This document shows, piece after piece, positions 12,360 through 22,187 of a stretch of 64,000 bases of DNA. The translations under genes and the position numbers were made by a program. Origin of the DNA: Meloidogyne chitwoodi (lineage: Eukaryota; Nematoda; Chromadorea; Rhabditida; Meloidogynidae). The notes under the pieces are model-generated. The model searched no databases. It saw nothing but the letters and a program-made list of their open reading frames with translations, and had not been told where the DNA came from. The stretch spans positions 1,026,692-1,090,691 of the forward strand of contig JACZZP010000019.1 in assembly GCA_015183035.1 (NCBI GenBank), in the 5' to 3' direction. Within the stretch, counting starts at the first letter, position 1, and every line of letters starts with the position of its first letter.

Positions 12360-15300
12360 TTAAATTCTTGTGCTATTATTTACAATGTTTTTTCCTCTAT
12401 TTTCCATTTTATTATTTATTTGTTGTTTGTTTAATATTCTTATTTGGTTTGTTTTATTAACTGAAGTTGCAACTAGTGATGATCGACAAAACAAAACATT
12501 TTTTGTTGCAAGACGAATTCGATTGTTAAAAGAGAAGAGAATTACAGCTTAAAAAATAAATTTTAAAAATTAATAAATAATTAAAAAAAACCCATTTCTA
12601 TTATTCCCAATTTTAATTTAATTAAATATGGGAACTTGTATACTTTAGGTAAACACCCCATTTAATCGTAAGAAATATTTTGCACTCAATTGAAGAATAA
12701 ATTTTTTGCGAATAAATGGACGTTTAAATAAAGATAATTAGAGTTCCAAATATGTGTATTTATCTTTAAGTAAACGCCCCATTTATTCGCAGAAAATATT
12801 TTACAGTTAAATTCATTTTTTTATTTTGCGATTAAATGGGGTGTTCACCTAAAGTAGGTAATTTTAAAATAATTTATTTAAAAAAATATTTTAATTTACG
12901 ATTAAATAAATTCTGAGAAATCATTATCCAATTACAAATAATATTTAAACAAAATTGTGCCATGTTGTTAGGAGAGGCTAATAAAAAATTAAATGCAATG
13001 TCTTCAACTTCAAGAGAAGCAAAGATGAGAAAACCCTAAATTATATTTTTAGCAATTTTTTGGAAATATTATACTTTAGGTAGACACCCCATTTATTCGC
13101 AAAAAAAATAATTATAAAAAATATTTTTGCGATTAAATGGGGTGTTCACCTATACACCCTATTTATTCGCAAACAATAAAAATTGAATTAAAGTATAAAA
13201 TATTTTTGCGATTAAATGGGGTGTTCACCTAAATTGTACAAGTACATTTTTTTTAATTTTAAAATTTTTACTTGTAGCAAAAATAATTTTTCAGTCTGAA
13301 ATCTTTTTCTTGCTTGTTGATCGTTCAGTGTTGCTTGCATAAATTTTAATGGATTTGTAATTTTCAAATATATAAAAATTGTAATATAAATACAAAGCAT
13401 TAAAACAGGCAAAACATTGGGTGAATAACGATAATGCTTGATAAATTAATTTTTAAAAATTAATTTATTAATTTTTAACATCCCATTTAATCGCGAGAAA
13501 ATATTTTATCTTAAAGCTATTTTTGGTGGTAAAATATTTCATTGCGAATAAATGGGATGTGTACCTAAACTAAAAGTTCCCTCTATTTTAGAAAATACGA
13601 TGAATTAAAACCCCCGGGCTTAATTTTAGTAAATACGCTAATTAAATAAATTTTATTTTTACTTGTCGAATTGCCCAAATAAGAGGATGTACAGTTTCTT
13701 CTGTGCATTTAAATCCAAGTAATAAATCTTAAAATAACAATTTAGGAAAAATTGTCCAACTTTACTAAAATTTTAAGCCTCACCAAGAAGGCGAGGCAAT
13801 CCAAAATTTATCCCAAAGTCAGAAACATTTACGAACCTTTAACTTGGGTAATTAAACCGAAATTACTAAGGTGAATATTAAAAACATGAGCAAATAAAAC
13901 AAATAAATTTTAGACGGGAAGAGAAGAAAAGTGAGTGTATTTTTGTGAGTGTAAAGGTTAGAGAAAAAATTATTAAATAAACATTTCTCTTCCTTCTCGT
14001 TTCTCTATTCTCTTATGGAATTGTCTGCTTTAGGTATACACCCATTTATTCGCAAGAAAATATTTTATACCCAATGATGCCTTGAAGATAATATATTTTC
14101 TTGCGAATAAATGGGTTGCGCACTTAAACTAGAAAAGTTCCAAATTTTGTATAAAAAGACATACCATTCGATTCATATCGAAAAGCTGAGTCGAATCGTA
14201 TTCACTTGACTTGAGAAAATAAATATGAGCCAAGATATAGGCTCTTGAAAATCGAAAAAGCGTAGGGGGGAGTAAGCTCATTTAGGTGATTACCGCGGCT
14301 GCTTCACATAAGAATCAGAATTTTTGTATTTTTTGGATTGCTTCAACCTTTTTTGTTGAGACTTGATATATTTATAAAATCAGACCTTTTTCAGAATATA
14401 ATTTAAAACAACCGCCCACATCCAATATTATAGCAATTACAAAGGCATATGCCCAAATGATAAAAATTGGTCTTTAAATATTTTTTTTTAATTAAAAATT
14501 GTTTTTAAAATTTACATAAAAATACGTGTTCGACTGAAAATAATTTCATTCAATTTTGGAGAAAAAAATACTGTTGCGCGATTAAGTGTCATTAAAACAC
14601 TGAAAAATAGAGTAGCGCTGTAGGTTACTGTATTAAATATTCCAAATATTCTAAGAATTATTCCATGGCCATAAATCTGATAAAAATTGTATTTTTTTAA
14701 ATTTAAAAATTAAATTTGGAACTTGTATAATTTAGGTATAATTGAACACCCCAACCCATTTATTCGCAATTTTTTTTTTATTCTTTAACCTATTTTTATC
14801 ATTTTCTAATGTTTTAATAATTTATTTTATTTTTTATATTTTGCGAATAAGTGGGGTTGGTATATGTGTACACCCCATTTATTCGCAAAAAAGTTTACTC
14901 TTCAATTCATTTATTTATCGTTTTCTAGTGTTTTAATAATTTAGTTTATTTTTTATACTTTGCGAATAAGTGGGTGTTTACTTAAATTATTCAGTTTAAA
15001 ATTTTTTTAATTGTTTTTAAATCTCATTTTATGTAAAAATTGATTTTAAAAATTTACAGCTATTCCAGTAAACATGATTGGAATAGCAAGCAAAAGTTGA
15101 AATAAAATTTGATTAGCAATATCAGCTACTATTAATTGCCAACTAATTAAATAAAATGCAAAACAATCACCAGAATTAAACTAAAAATAAATAAATTTAT
15201 AATTTTTTAATTTTTAAAGATATAAGACAAAATTTTATACTGCAAGGCTTGCTAAGTTTAATTTCAGCCTGCTAATAGGTGCTAAGTTTAATTCCAACCT

Positions 15301-15593
15301 AGTTAATAAGTGAAAACGAGAAAAGTTTAATTAACGGTTGTATGGTTGAGTGGATTACATCCCCTCGTAGGAGAGAGTTTTCAGAATAATTCTGCCCAAT
15401 CTTTCGCTATTTTCTGGGATTGCTCGGCTGTTTATCCAAAAAAATTTAAAAAATGTTTCACCTTTCTAAGTGCTAGAATTAATACAACATTAGCAAACAA
15501 AGAAGCTATTGATAGCAATGAAGAAATGCTTCCCCCAATAATTCTAACACCTAATAATAAATCTGTAGAGTTGGTTATATTGTTGTCAGTCAT
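12360..15593 (-). CDS. seven-helix serpentine receptor (nematode chemoreceptor type)
   Basis: Eight exons read downward: 15593-15462, 15180-15058, 14676-14516, 14471-14386, 13727-13663, 13436-13272, 13035-12936 and 12547-12360. Every junction keeps phase and the product is 339 aa. The N-terminus has two sequons (NIT, NST). Helix 1 is LLLGVRIIGGSISSLLSIA, helix 2 is in exon 2 (FYLISWQLIVADIANQ), helix 3 ends MTLNR in the DRY position, helix 4 is IIWAYAFVIAIILD, and exon 5 gives the second extracellular loop with its Cys. Helix 5 is LPVLMLCIYITIFIYL, helix 6 GFLIFASLEVEDIAF, and helix 7 spans the last junction (AQFCLNIISVILFSFNNRIR) before a basic tail. It is a rhodopsin-like nematode chemoreceptor; the subfamily (srx/srsx-like) is not resolved. 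Introns are swollen by MITEs and one encloses an SL RNA gene. An earlier stop (KYFFK) appears only if intron 7 is read through. Confidence 0.88.
12631..12857. repeat. two family-A MITEs (receptor intron 7)
   Basis: Copy one (12631-12747) runs from GGAACTTGTATACTTTAGGT to AGAGTTCC. Copy two (12757-12857) has GCCCCATTTATTCGC and GCGATTAAATGGGGTGTTC arms. Copy one shows the full terminus, which begins GGAACTT and ends AAGTTCC-like. Confidence 0.85.
13068..13242. repeat. family-A MITE dimer (receptor intron 6)
   Basis: Two palindromic units are fused in the order left arm, right arm, left arm, right arm. The shared middle reads GGTGTTCACCTATACACCC. Confidence 0.85.
13478..13571. repeat. family-A MITE (receptor intron 5)
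   Basis: Arms CATCCCATTTAATCGCGAG and TTGCGAATAAATGGGATGTG flank a short AT-rich spacer, followed by CTAAACTAAAAGTTCCC. Confidence 0.85.
13773..13858 (-). ncRNA. spliced-leader (SL1-variant) RNA gene
   Basis: Read downward from 13858, the first 22 nt match nematode SL1 at 20 positions; positions 19 and 20 are both A, where SL1 has T and G. A GT donor follows immediately (13836-13835), as in SL RNAs. Next come an AT-rich middle, an Sm-type site ATAAATTTTGG (13811-13801), and a terminal hairpin GCCTCGCC-TTCTT-GGTGAGGC (13797-13777). Length (about 86 nt) and part order follow the SL RNA plan: leader, donor, Sm site, 3' stem-loop. CCCAAG of the leader can pair with CTTTGGG downstream, as in the SL1 first stem. 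The gene lies in intron 4 of the receptor, on the same strand. Whether the variant leader is used in trans-splicing cannot be told from DNA. Confidence 0.88.
14028..14135. repeat. family-A MITE (receptor intron 4)
   Basis: Arms ACACCCATTTATTCGCAAG and CTTGCGAATAAATGGGTTG, with a right end AACTAGAAAAGTTCC. It lies upstream of the SL RNA gene in the same intron. Confidence 0.85.
14160..14302 (-). repeat. repeat E, copy 1 (143 bp)
   Basis: Read downward it starts GCAGCCGCGGTAATCACCT, continues through GAGCTTACTCCCCCCTA and ends ATGAATCGAATGGTATGT. A second copy of almost the same length lies at 43152-43296 on the other strand. Both are intronic. No known RNA or transposon family is recognised. 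Confidence 0.65.
14718..14995. repeat. family-A MITE dimer (receptor intron 2)
   Basis: It starts GGAACTTGTATAATTTAGGT and contains two left arms (ACCCATTTATTCGC at about 14755, CCCCATTTATTCGC at about 14873) and two right arms (GCGAATAAGTGGG). The middle is fused as in the other dimers. Confidence 0.85.
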
Positions 15594-16468
15594 TTTATTT
15601 AAAAAATAATTATTATTAGTGGGTATTTTTAAATTTATTTTAAAATAAATATTTGCTTACAAGGGTAAAATAAAAAAAATAAATAATTAAATAATTTATT
15701 TTTTAAATATTTATTTTTAAATTTAATTATAATATGCGTAGGTATAAATTATTTATTTTTAAATGTAAATATTTGTACAAATATTTAATAAAAAAAAATT
15801 TTTACAAAAAAATGTTTGTAGAGGATAATAAATAGGTAGATTAATTAATTTAAATTTTTAATAATTATTATTATTAAATATTTTTAATTTATTTTTTTAA
15901 ATATTTATTTTTAGATTTAATTATATATAAATTATAATTTAAAATGTAGAAAGGTATATTTATAAATAATTATATATATCGCACAAAAATAATGTTAAAA
16001 AATTTAAGCTAAAATTAGAAAACACCGGTAGGTTTATATATTAAATTGTAAATAAAAATTTAAGTTAAATAAAAATTAAATTGCATTAATTTTAGAAAAC
16101 AATTAATTTACATTATTTTCGTAAAATAAAGAATTTTTTTAATTTTATAAATTCTATTAATTTTTTAATGGTAAATAAAACAAATTAAATTTATGAGACC
16201 TGTAAATGAAGTAATAAAATTAATTTTTTATTAGTTTTTAAATAATAAGAATTGGTAAATACAAAAATTGAATAAAAATGAATTAAAATGTGCCAAATCT
16301 AATTATTTTTTTGTGTAAAAGTTTGTTGAAAAAATAATAATTTTATTTACCTTACTTGTAGGTACGTAAACTTTTGATTAAATTAGCTTAATTATAATAT
16401 TATAGTTTTGTGTTTCGTAAAAAAGTCTACAGCTTTATGGATAGTGGGAATAGTCTGAAACCTTACAG
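15594..16468. other. AT-rich intergenic region
   Basis: Long A/T runs with no coding or RNA signal. This is the 5' flank of the minus-strand receptor gene. Confidence 0.5.
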
Positions 16469-16690
16469 CAGTGATGTAAAAGTTCCAAAATTTCCAATGA
16501 ACTAGTTCCAGTTACGGAACTGCATTTTTAATTTCCATTGTTCCAGTTCCAGTTCTGGAACTATTGTGGGGTGAGGAACTAGTTCTGGGCCAGTTCTCGT
16601 TCCGGAACAAGTTCCAGTTCCAATAATCAGCCAGTTCCATAGTTCCAGTTCCTGGTAGTTCCGGAACTGGAACTAGCTTTTCCATCACTG
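16469..16690. mobile_element. family-B MITE (hAT-like), copy 2
   Basis: A 222-bp element with ends CAGTGATGTAAAAGTTCC and GCTTTTCCATCACTG, and GTTCCAGTTCCGGAAC-type internal repeats. It is inverted relative to copy 1. Confidence 0.8.
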
Positions 16691-17226
16691 CTTGTCATAC
16701 TGCTGGATACTTTTGATGGGGAATCTGAGAAAAATATTAACTTTTTGGTTTAACTATTTTATGAGTGAAGAGACAAACTTGAAAAAATTTAGTGTTTGGA
16801 GTAGTTATGGTCGAATTACTGAAAATTCAAAAATTTTCTATTTTTTGAAAAAATTTCGGGATATTTGCCAATGGATCTGAATTAAAGTATTCTTATAAAA
16901 TTAAGCATTTTATTTAACACCTAATAGTATTTAAAAATTATTGAAAAAGGTTACTTTTGGAAAAGTTATGATCTTTTGAAAATTTGGGCACTGCTTTTAT
17001 TTATTTATTTATTTATTTCTTCTCTGACATATTGCAAAGAAGAAAAGATTAGAAAAATAGCGCATGTCAGAGACAAAAAGAAAGCAACGGTAAAAACTAA
17101 AAGAGCGAAGAGAGATAAGAGAAACAAGAAAAGACAGTTATATATATTTATAAAATGGTTGTATTATATAAACTGACACTTTTATTTATTTTATATTTTT
17201 TATGTGGACGATACTAGACTACTCAT
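16691..17226. other. intergenic region upstream of U1
   Basis: It holds a short open stretch (16976-17176) with a hydrophobic segment followed by Lys/Arg-rich sequence, but no in-frame ATG. The same bases form an inverted repeat (CTCTGACATATTGC…GCGCATGTCAGAG), so I do not call a gene. The last 60-70 bp should contain the snRNA promoter element; no certain match was found. Confidence 0.35.
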
Positions 17227-17391
17227 AAACTTACCTGGCTGGGGCGTCCCTGCGATCAACAAGGCAGGACGTCTGTGGTGAGACTTCCCCATTGCACTTG
17301 AGGGCGAGGTTGACCCGCAGAGCGGCTCGAAATTCGGGTAGGCTCACAGCTAAATTTTTGAGTGTGGGGGACAGCGTTCGCGCTTCCCCCT
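17227..17391 (+). ncRNA. U1 spliceosomal snRNA
   Basis: The 5' end AAACTTACCTGG is the U1 sequence that pairs with 5' splice sites. Stem-loop I carries GATCAACAAGG (U1-70K loop type) and stem-loop II carries ATTGCAC (U1A site). A single-stranded AATTTTTGAG Sm site follows near 17353, then the closing hairpin GGGGGACAGCGTTCGCGCTT with its CCCCC arm. The length of about 165 nt matches U1. The segment is far more GC-rich than its surroundings. It lies about 280 bp beyond the stop codon of the convergent UBXN7-like gene. All expected elements are intact, so this is probably a functional copy. Confidence 0.95.
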
Positions 17392-17674
17392 TAAAATTGA
17401 GGTTTATAATGAAAGTTTAGTTAGCAATTGTTATGCATGTTTTGTTAGAAACTAATGATGACCTATAGATGACTGTCATCTGAATCAAACTTTGTTTAGT
17501 AAATATATTCAAGTTGCATTTTCAATAAAAATAAATTTTTTATCGATAATTGATACATGTTTTAGGGAAAAAAGCTTGTATGGACTAAAAATTGGGAGTA
17601 GCAGTTCGAAAAAAAAATTATTAAATCCGAAAAAAAATTAAATCCGCGATTTTTTGTATTTTATTTCTTCTCTC

Positions 17675-20600
17675 TCATCCATCTAAAATATAATCATCAT
17701 CTGACGGTTGTTTACGCTTTTTTCCACAAGAATCTGATGATGATGAAGATGCAGCAGTACTGTTATGACCAATAATTGAAGAGGATTTTGATTTCTAAAA
17801 AAAATTTTTTGGGGAAATCATTTATAAATTGTTCACAATTGGAACTTGTGTGTATAATACTTAAAAGGTGAACCTCCCATTTATTCGCAAAAAATTGTTA
17901 AAACATGTCAAAATGATAAAAAAAATTAGTTGAAAACAAATTTTTTCCTGCGATTAAATGGGTGTCCTAATAATGCCCATCTATTCGCAAAAAAATATTT
18001 TATTATTCAATTTATTTATTTATCATTTTTTAATAATTTTGTTTTTTTTTAATATTTTGCGAATAAATGGGGTGTTTACCTAAAATATACAAATTAATTA
18101 AAACAAACATTTTCTAGTAGCAAACCACCATTTTTATTACACAGGAATGGGTGTTTACTCCCTAATAAGGCCATTTGTTTAAATTCTTGGTCACGTGTTT
18201 CAAAGGTTGGATAACGTGCCAAAAATGTTGTTACTGTATAAAAAGTGAGATTTAAAAAAAGAACATAATAAGTTTAGGTAAACACCCCATCTATTCGCAA
18301 GAAAATATTTTTATCAAGTCAATTTTGTGTGTAAAATATTTTTGTGCGAATAGATGGGATGATGTGTCACTAAAATTAATAAGTTCAAAAAAAAGCAAAA
18401 ATTCTAACAATTGTCAAGAAATGTGACAGAATCTGGCGCTGTTAGTTTTAAAACTTCTTCTCCAGTACGCGGATCGATAATAAACAATGCGGGGTAATTT
18501 TCAAAATGATAGTAGCAACGAACACGTGTTCCATCAGCAGAATCATGATAGACCTTAATTTTGTTTTTAACAGAATATTCTGATAGATTAAAATTCTGAT
18601 TAAATTTCAGAAAATTCTGATAAAAATTCTGATTTAATTTCAGAATATTCTGATCAAAATTTCAGAAAATTCTGATTTAATTTCAGATTTTGATTTAATT
18701 TCAGAAAATTCTGATAAAAATTCTGATTTAATTTCATAATATTCTGATAAAAATTCTGATTTAATTTCAGAAAATTCTGATAAAAATTCTGATTTAATTT
18801 CATAATATTCTGATAAAAATTCTGATTTAATTTCAGAAAATTCTGATAAAAATTCTGATTTAATTTCATAATATTCTGATAAAAATTCTGATTTAATTTC
18901 AGAAAATTCTGATAAAAATTCTGATTTAATTTCATAATATTCTGATAAAAATTCTGATTTAATTTCAGAAAATTCTGATAAAAATTCTGATTTAATTTCA
19001 TAATATTCTGATAAAAATTCTGATTTAATTTCAGAAAATTCTGATAAAAATTCTGATTTAATTTCAGAATATTCTGATAAAAATTCTGATTTAATTTCAG
19101 AAAATTCTGATAAAAATTCTGATTTAATTTCATAATATTCTGATAAAAATTCTGATTTAATTTCAGAAAATTCTGATAAAAATTCTGATTTAATTTCAGA
19201 ATATTCTGATCAAAATTTCAGAAAATTCTGATTTAATTTCAGAAAATTCTGAAATTTAAAATTCAAAAATTAATCAGAAATTACCTGCCAAAACAGAAAA
19301 TTTGTTTTAATTACATCCTTCACAGTCTCATCTGACCAGACATCACGATTTAAAACTAAATATTTAATAATAAATTAATCAAAATTAAATTATGAAAAAA
19401 CCTGCACAAGCAAACTCAGAGGAATTTTGAACATTTACAAGAAGCCAAAGACGACTTTGACGCGCTGTTTGGAGGGCCTAAAAAATTAAAAATTATTTAA
19501 TAATTTAGGTGAACACCCCATTTAATCGCAAGAAAATATTTTACAAAAATTATTCCTGCGAATAAATGGCTCTTAAAAGATTTTCTTGCGAATAAATGGG
19601 TTGTTTAAAAAATTATTTCTGCGAATAATAAATCATACCAAATCCCAATTTCCATAAAATATTAAATCAGTTGGTGGTCGAAAAAGTAAACGCAAATCGC
19701 GTCTTTTTTTAATTCCATGACCAAATCCTCCTTTTGTTGTTAGAGCTGTTTCTTCTATTTCTTCTTCTTTTTGTTCCTTTTCTTCTACATTATTATCTAA
19801 TTGACGGTCATTTTGATTATTATTATTTTCATGTTTTTTGTTATCATCTTTTTCTTCAGCTTCTTCAATTGTTCGATGATAAAGCTTTATTTTCTAAAAT
19901 TTATTTTAGTTTTTTTAGACGGGACACGCCCAAATAGGCGCAGGTAGTCTCTGTCTTCACTTTTATCTATAATTCTTTTTATTTAGCGTGTATTTCGCGT
20001 CTAAACAGCCTGCGTCTAGCTGGTCTGCGCATATCCGGAATGTACTCCTTTGGACTTGAGTAATTTAATTACACCCCATTTATTCGCAAGAAAATATTTA
20101 TCTATCAGTCATTTTGGATGTAATATTTTCTTGCGATTAAATGGGGTGTTAACAATTTTTTAAAGAAAATTCAAATTTCCCACAAAAAAATTAAAAAACC
20201 TTAAAACTATTAGTTGGCGGGGAAAGCGCTGCTCTTTGTCTGTATTTTACTTGTTGTGATGATGAAGATGTAGACGTCTTTGCAGATTCTTCCATTAATT
20301 CTTCTCCACTTTCTGAAGTATTTTTATTTGATGGCAAGCTGCGGAATTGATCAAAGATGGAAATTGTTGGACGGGGAAAATCTCCTGTTTTTTTTTAATT
20401 TTGAGTTTAAAAAAATGACAGTTGAGTCTTGGCACCCCATTTATTCGCAAGAAAATAGTCTACACAAATGATTTAAAGATAAATATTTTCTTGCGAATAA
20501 ATGGGGTGTTCATCTAAATTATAAAATTCCCCTTTCAGTTCCTATACACCTAAAAATGGTCAAAAGACATAATGGTCAACAGTCACTAATTTAATCATTA

Positions 20601-21994
20601 TTATTAGCTGTCTGACCATTATGTCCTTTGACCATTTTAGGTGAAGGAGAAAATAGTAAAGGATAGGGAAAATAACAAGAGGAAAGTAAGAGTCTCCTTA
20701 TTAATTTTTTAAAATTAAAAAAAAAAATAAACCATAAGTTTCATGAAATGTTTGTGCCAACATGACCCCTTTAACCGCAGGAATAGGTGCACGAATATTT
20801 TCTTCTTCTTCTAAATTATCATCGATTTTATTATCATGTTTTTGTTCATTTTTGTCGTCTTTTTGGACCTATAAAATTCTTATTTTATTAAAAAATTAAA
20901 TTAATTGTCTACGTAAGGCGAACACTCCATTTATTCGCAAAAATAAAAATTTTCTTGCGAATAAATGGGGTGCCCATCCCATTTATTCGCAAACTATAAA
21001 AAAATAAAATTTATTAAAACATTGGAAAATGATAAAAAATTAATAAAAATTTTTTGCGAATAAATGGGGTGTTCACATAAAGAAATTCCAAAGTTAAATA
21101 GAAAAAAACCTTGTCTACAAAATTTTTGTTATTTCGCTTTACATAATGTGAAATTCGTCTTTTAGGCTCAACAGAAGTTGTTGGATAAATAGATTGAATT
21201 TCTACATCATCATCCTCTTCTTCATCATCATCTACCACAATAGTTTCATCACCTCTTTCAACATTTTTTTGTCCTTCTTCAAATTGTTGTGGAGGCAAAC
21301 CTCTCATAAAAAAATTATTTATGGCTCGTTGAATATCCCAATCAAATAACGAAAGAAGACGTCGAGCAGTTAATTCGTCTTGATTTCCTTTTAAAATAAA
21401 AAATTTAATAAACAACCCATTTAGTCGCAAGAAAAAAGATTACAACCCAAAATAACTTGAAAATAAAATATTTCTCTTGCGAATAAATGGGGTGGATACC
21501 TAAATATACAAAAGTTGCTTAAATTTTTTTACATTAATTTGTAAAAAGATTGAATTTCACAAGTACAAAATGTTTTAATAGACAGTTCCCAGCAGTGATG
21601 GGAAAGTTCCAGTTCCGGAACTACCAAATTTCTGGAACTGGAACCATGGAACTACCAAATTTCTGGAAATGGAACTTGTTCCGGAACAAGTACTGTTCCA
21701 TAACTAGTTCCTCAGCCCACAATAGTTAAGGAACTGGAACAATGAAAATTAAAAATGCAGTTCCAAACGGGAAATAATTCCGTGGAAACTTTGGAACTTT
21801 CCCATCACTGGTTCCCAATGTCAAGGCTGACATGAAAAAATTTATTCATCAGAACAACTTTTAAATATCGGTCAGAGAATTTAAATCTTATTAAAAAAAC
21901 TCCCTCCCAAAAAATAAATTACAAAGAAAAAACCTGTAAATTCCTTAAACGACTGTACAGCGCTTTTCTGCTTCTGAATTTCATCTTCATCCAT
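17675..21994 (-). CDS. UBXN7-like UBA/UAS p97 adaptor without a UBX domain
   Basis: Ten exons: 21994-21934, 21387-21110, 20868-20733, 20384-20200, 19893-19639, 19477-19402, 19355-19285, 18553-18409, 18233-18109 and 17794-17675. All phases close and the product is 483 aa. Residues 1-60 form a UBA-like domain (LTARRLLSLFDWDIQRAINNF), then an acidic run (DDDEEEDDDVE) and an IRAPIPAVKG motif as in UBXN7. Residues about 285-415 form the UAS thioredoxin-like domain (LRLLFRPPTDLIF, DVWSDETVKDVI, FWQVYHDSADGTR, FIIDPRTGEEV). Family members link p97/VCP to ubiquitin ligases through a C-terminal UBX domain. Here the protein ends in a Ser-rich, basic, acidic tail (KKRKQPSDDDYILDG) and no UBX sequence follows before the U1 gene. 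Introns carry many MITEs and a minisatellite. Confidence 0.92.
17841..18090. repeat. family-A MITE dimer (UBXN7 intron 9)
   Basis: It starts GGAACTTGTGTGTATAATAC. Left arms lie at about 17877 and 17973 and right arms at about 17950 and 18058, arranged as a fused dimer. Confidence 0.85.
18264..18386. repeat. family-A MITE (UBXN7 intron 8)
   Basis: Arms CACCCCATCTATTCGCAAG and GTGCGAATAGATGGGATG share the same C-to-T change in both halves (ATCTATTCGC/GCGAATAGAT). This is a compensated change, consistent with copying from one arm to the other. Confidence 0.85.
18570..19262. repeat. 33/66-bp minisatellite in UBXN7 intron 7
   Basis: Alternating 33-bp units (ATTCTGATAAAAATTCTGAT plus TTAATTTCAGAAA or TTAATTTCATAAT) make a 66-bp dimer repeat, about 10 dimers long. 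Because 33 is divisible by 3, the minus strand shows a 159-aa repetitive open frame; it is intronic and not a gene. Confidence 0.95.
19503..19632. repeat. family-A MITE with extra right arms (UBXN7 intron 5)
   Basis: One left arm (CACCCCATTTAATCGCAAG) is followed by two right-arm copies (CTGCGAATAAATGG, CTTGCGAATAAATGGG) and a third partial one (CTGCGAATAATAAATC). Confidence 0.75.
20064..20152. repeat. family-A MITE (UBXN7 intron 4)
   Basis: Arms CACCCCATTTATTCGCAAG and CTTGCGATTAAATGGGGTG. Confidence 0.85.
20429..20530. repeat. family-A MITE (UBXN7 intron 3)
   Basis: Arms CACCCCATTTATTCGCAAG and CTTGCGAATAAATGGGGTG; the right end reads AATTATAAAATTCC. Confidence 0.85.
20547..20643. repeat. 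palindromic MITE F (UBXN7 intron 3)
   Basis: Arms CACCTAAAAATGGTCAAAAG… and …CCTTTGACCATTTTAGGTG enclose a second inverted pair (ACATAATGGTCA/TGACCATTATGT). It is a different sequence from family A, about 97 bp long. Confidence 0.8.
20914..21091. repeat. family-A MITE dimer (UBXN7 intron 2)
   Basis: Arms in the order left-right-left-right, fused at GGGGTGCCCATCCCATTTA, with a right end AAAGAAATTCC. Confidence 0.85.
21408..21506. repeat. family-A MITE (UBXN7 intron 1)
   Basis: Arms AACCCATTTAGTCGCAAG and CTTGCGAATAAATGGGGTGG. It lies directly behind the acceptor of the UBA exon. Confidence 0.8.
21593..21810. mobile_element. family-B MITE (hAT-like), copy 3
   Basis: A 218-bp element with ends CAGTGATGGGAAAGTTCC and GGAACTTTCCCATCACTG. 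It is flanked by GTTCCCAG on the left and GTTCCCAA on the right, a near-perfect 8-bp target duplication, which supports hAT-type mobilisation. It lies in UBXN7 intron 1. Confidence 0.85.
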
Positions 21995-22187
21995 TTTTTA
22001 TTTTTTAATAATTTTAAATTTGAATTAACATTAATTTAAATCTAAAAAAATATTTAAAAATAAAAAAAATAAAATAATTATTTTGTGCTTATTTAAAACA
22101 AATAAATAGATAAAAAATAAAATTATTTAAAATTTATTCGCAAAAAAAATTAATAAATGCCTTCCAGAATAAATAAAAACAATGACG

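Noticed and set aside
12370..12552. 60-aa plus-strand frame with a hydrophobic N-terminus
   Set aside because: The minus strand of the same bases is the last receptor exon, joined in phase and completing helix 7.
12961..13039. Plus-strand frame starting MLLGEANKKLNAM
   Set aside because: Antisense shadow of the receptor helix-6 exon.
14160..14302. AGCCGCGGTAAT resembles the 530-loop of small-subunit rRNA
   Set aside because: Only a 12-bp match; the flanks bear no resemblance to rRNA.
15346..15609. 87-aa plus-strand frame
   Set aside because: Antisense to receptor exon 1 (helix 1), whose minus-strand reading is clearly coding and spliced.
18654..19133. 159-aa repetitive open frame on the minus strand
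   Set aside because: It is the 33-bp minisatellite inside UBXN7 intron 7; exons on both sides splice across it in phase.
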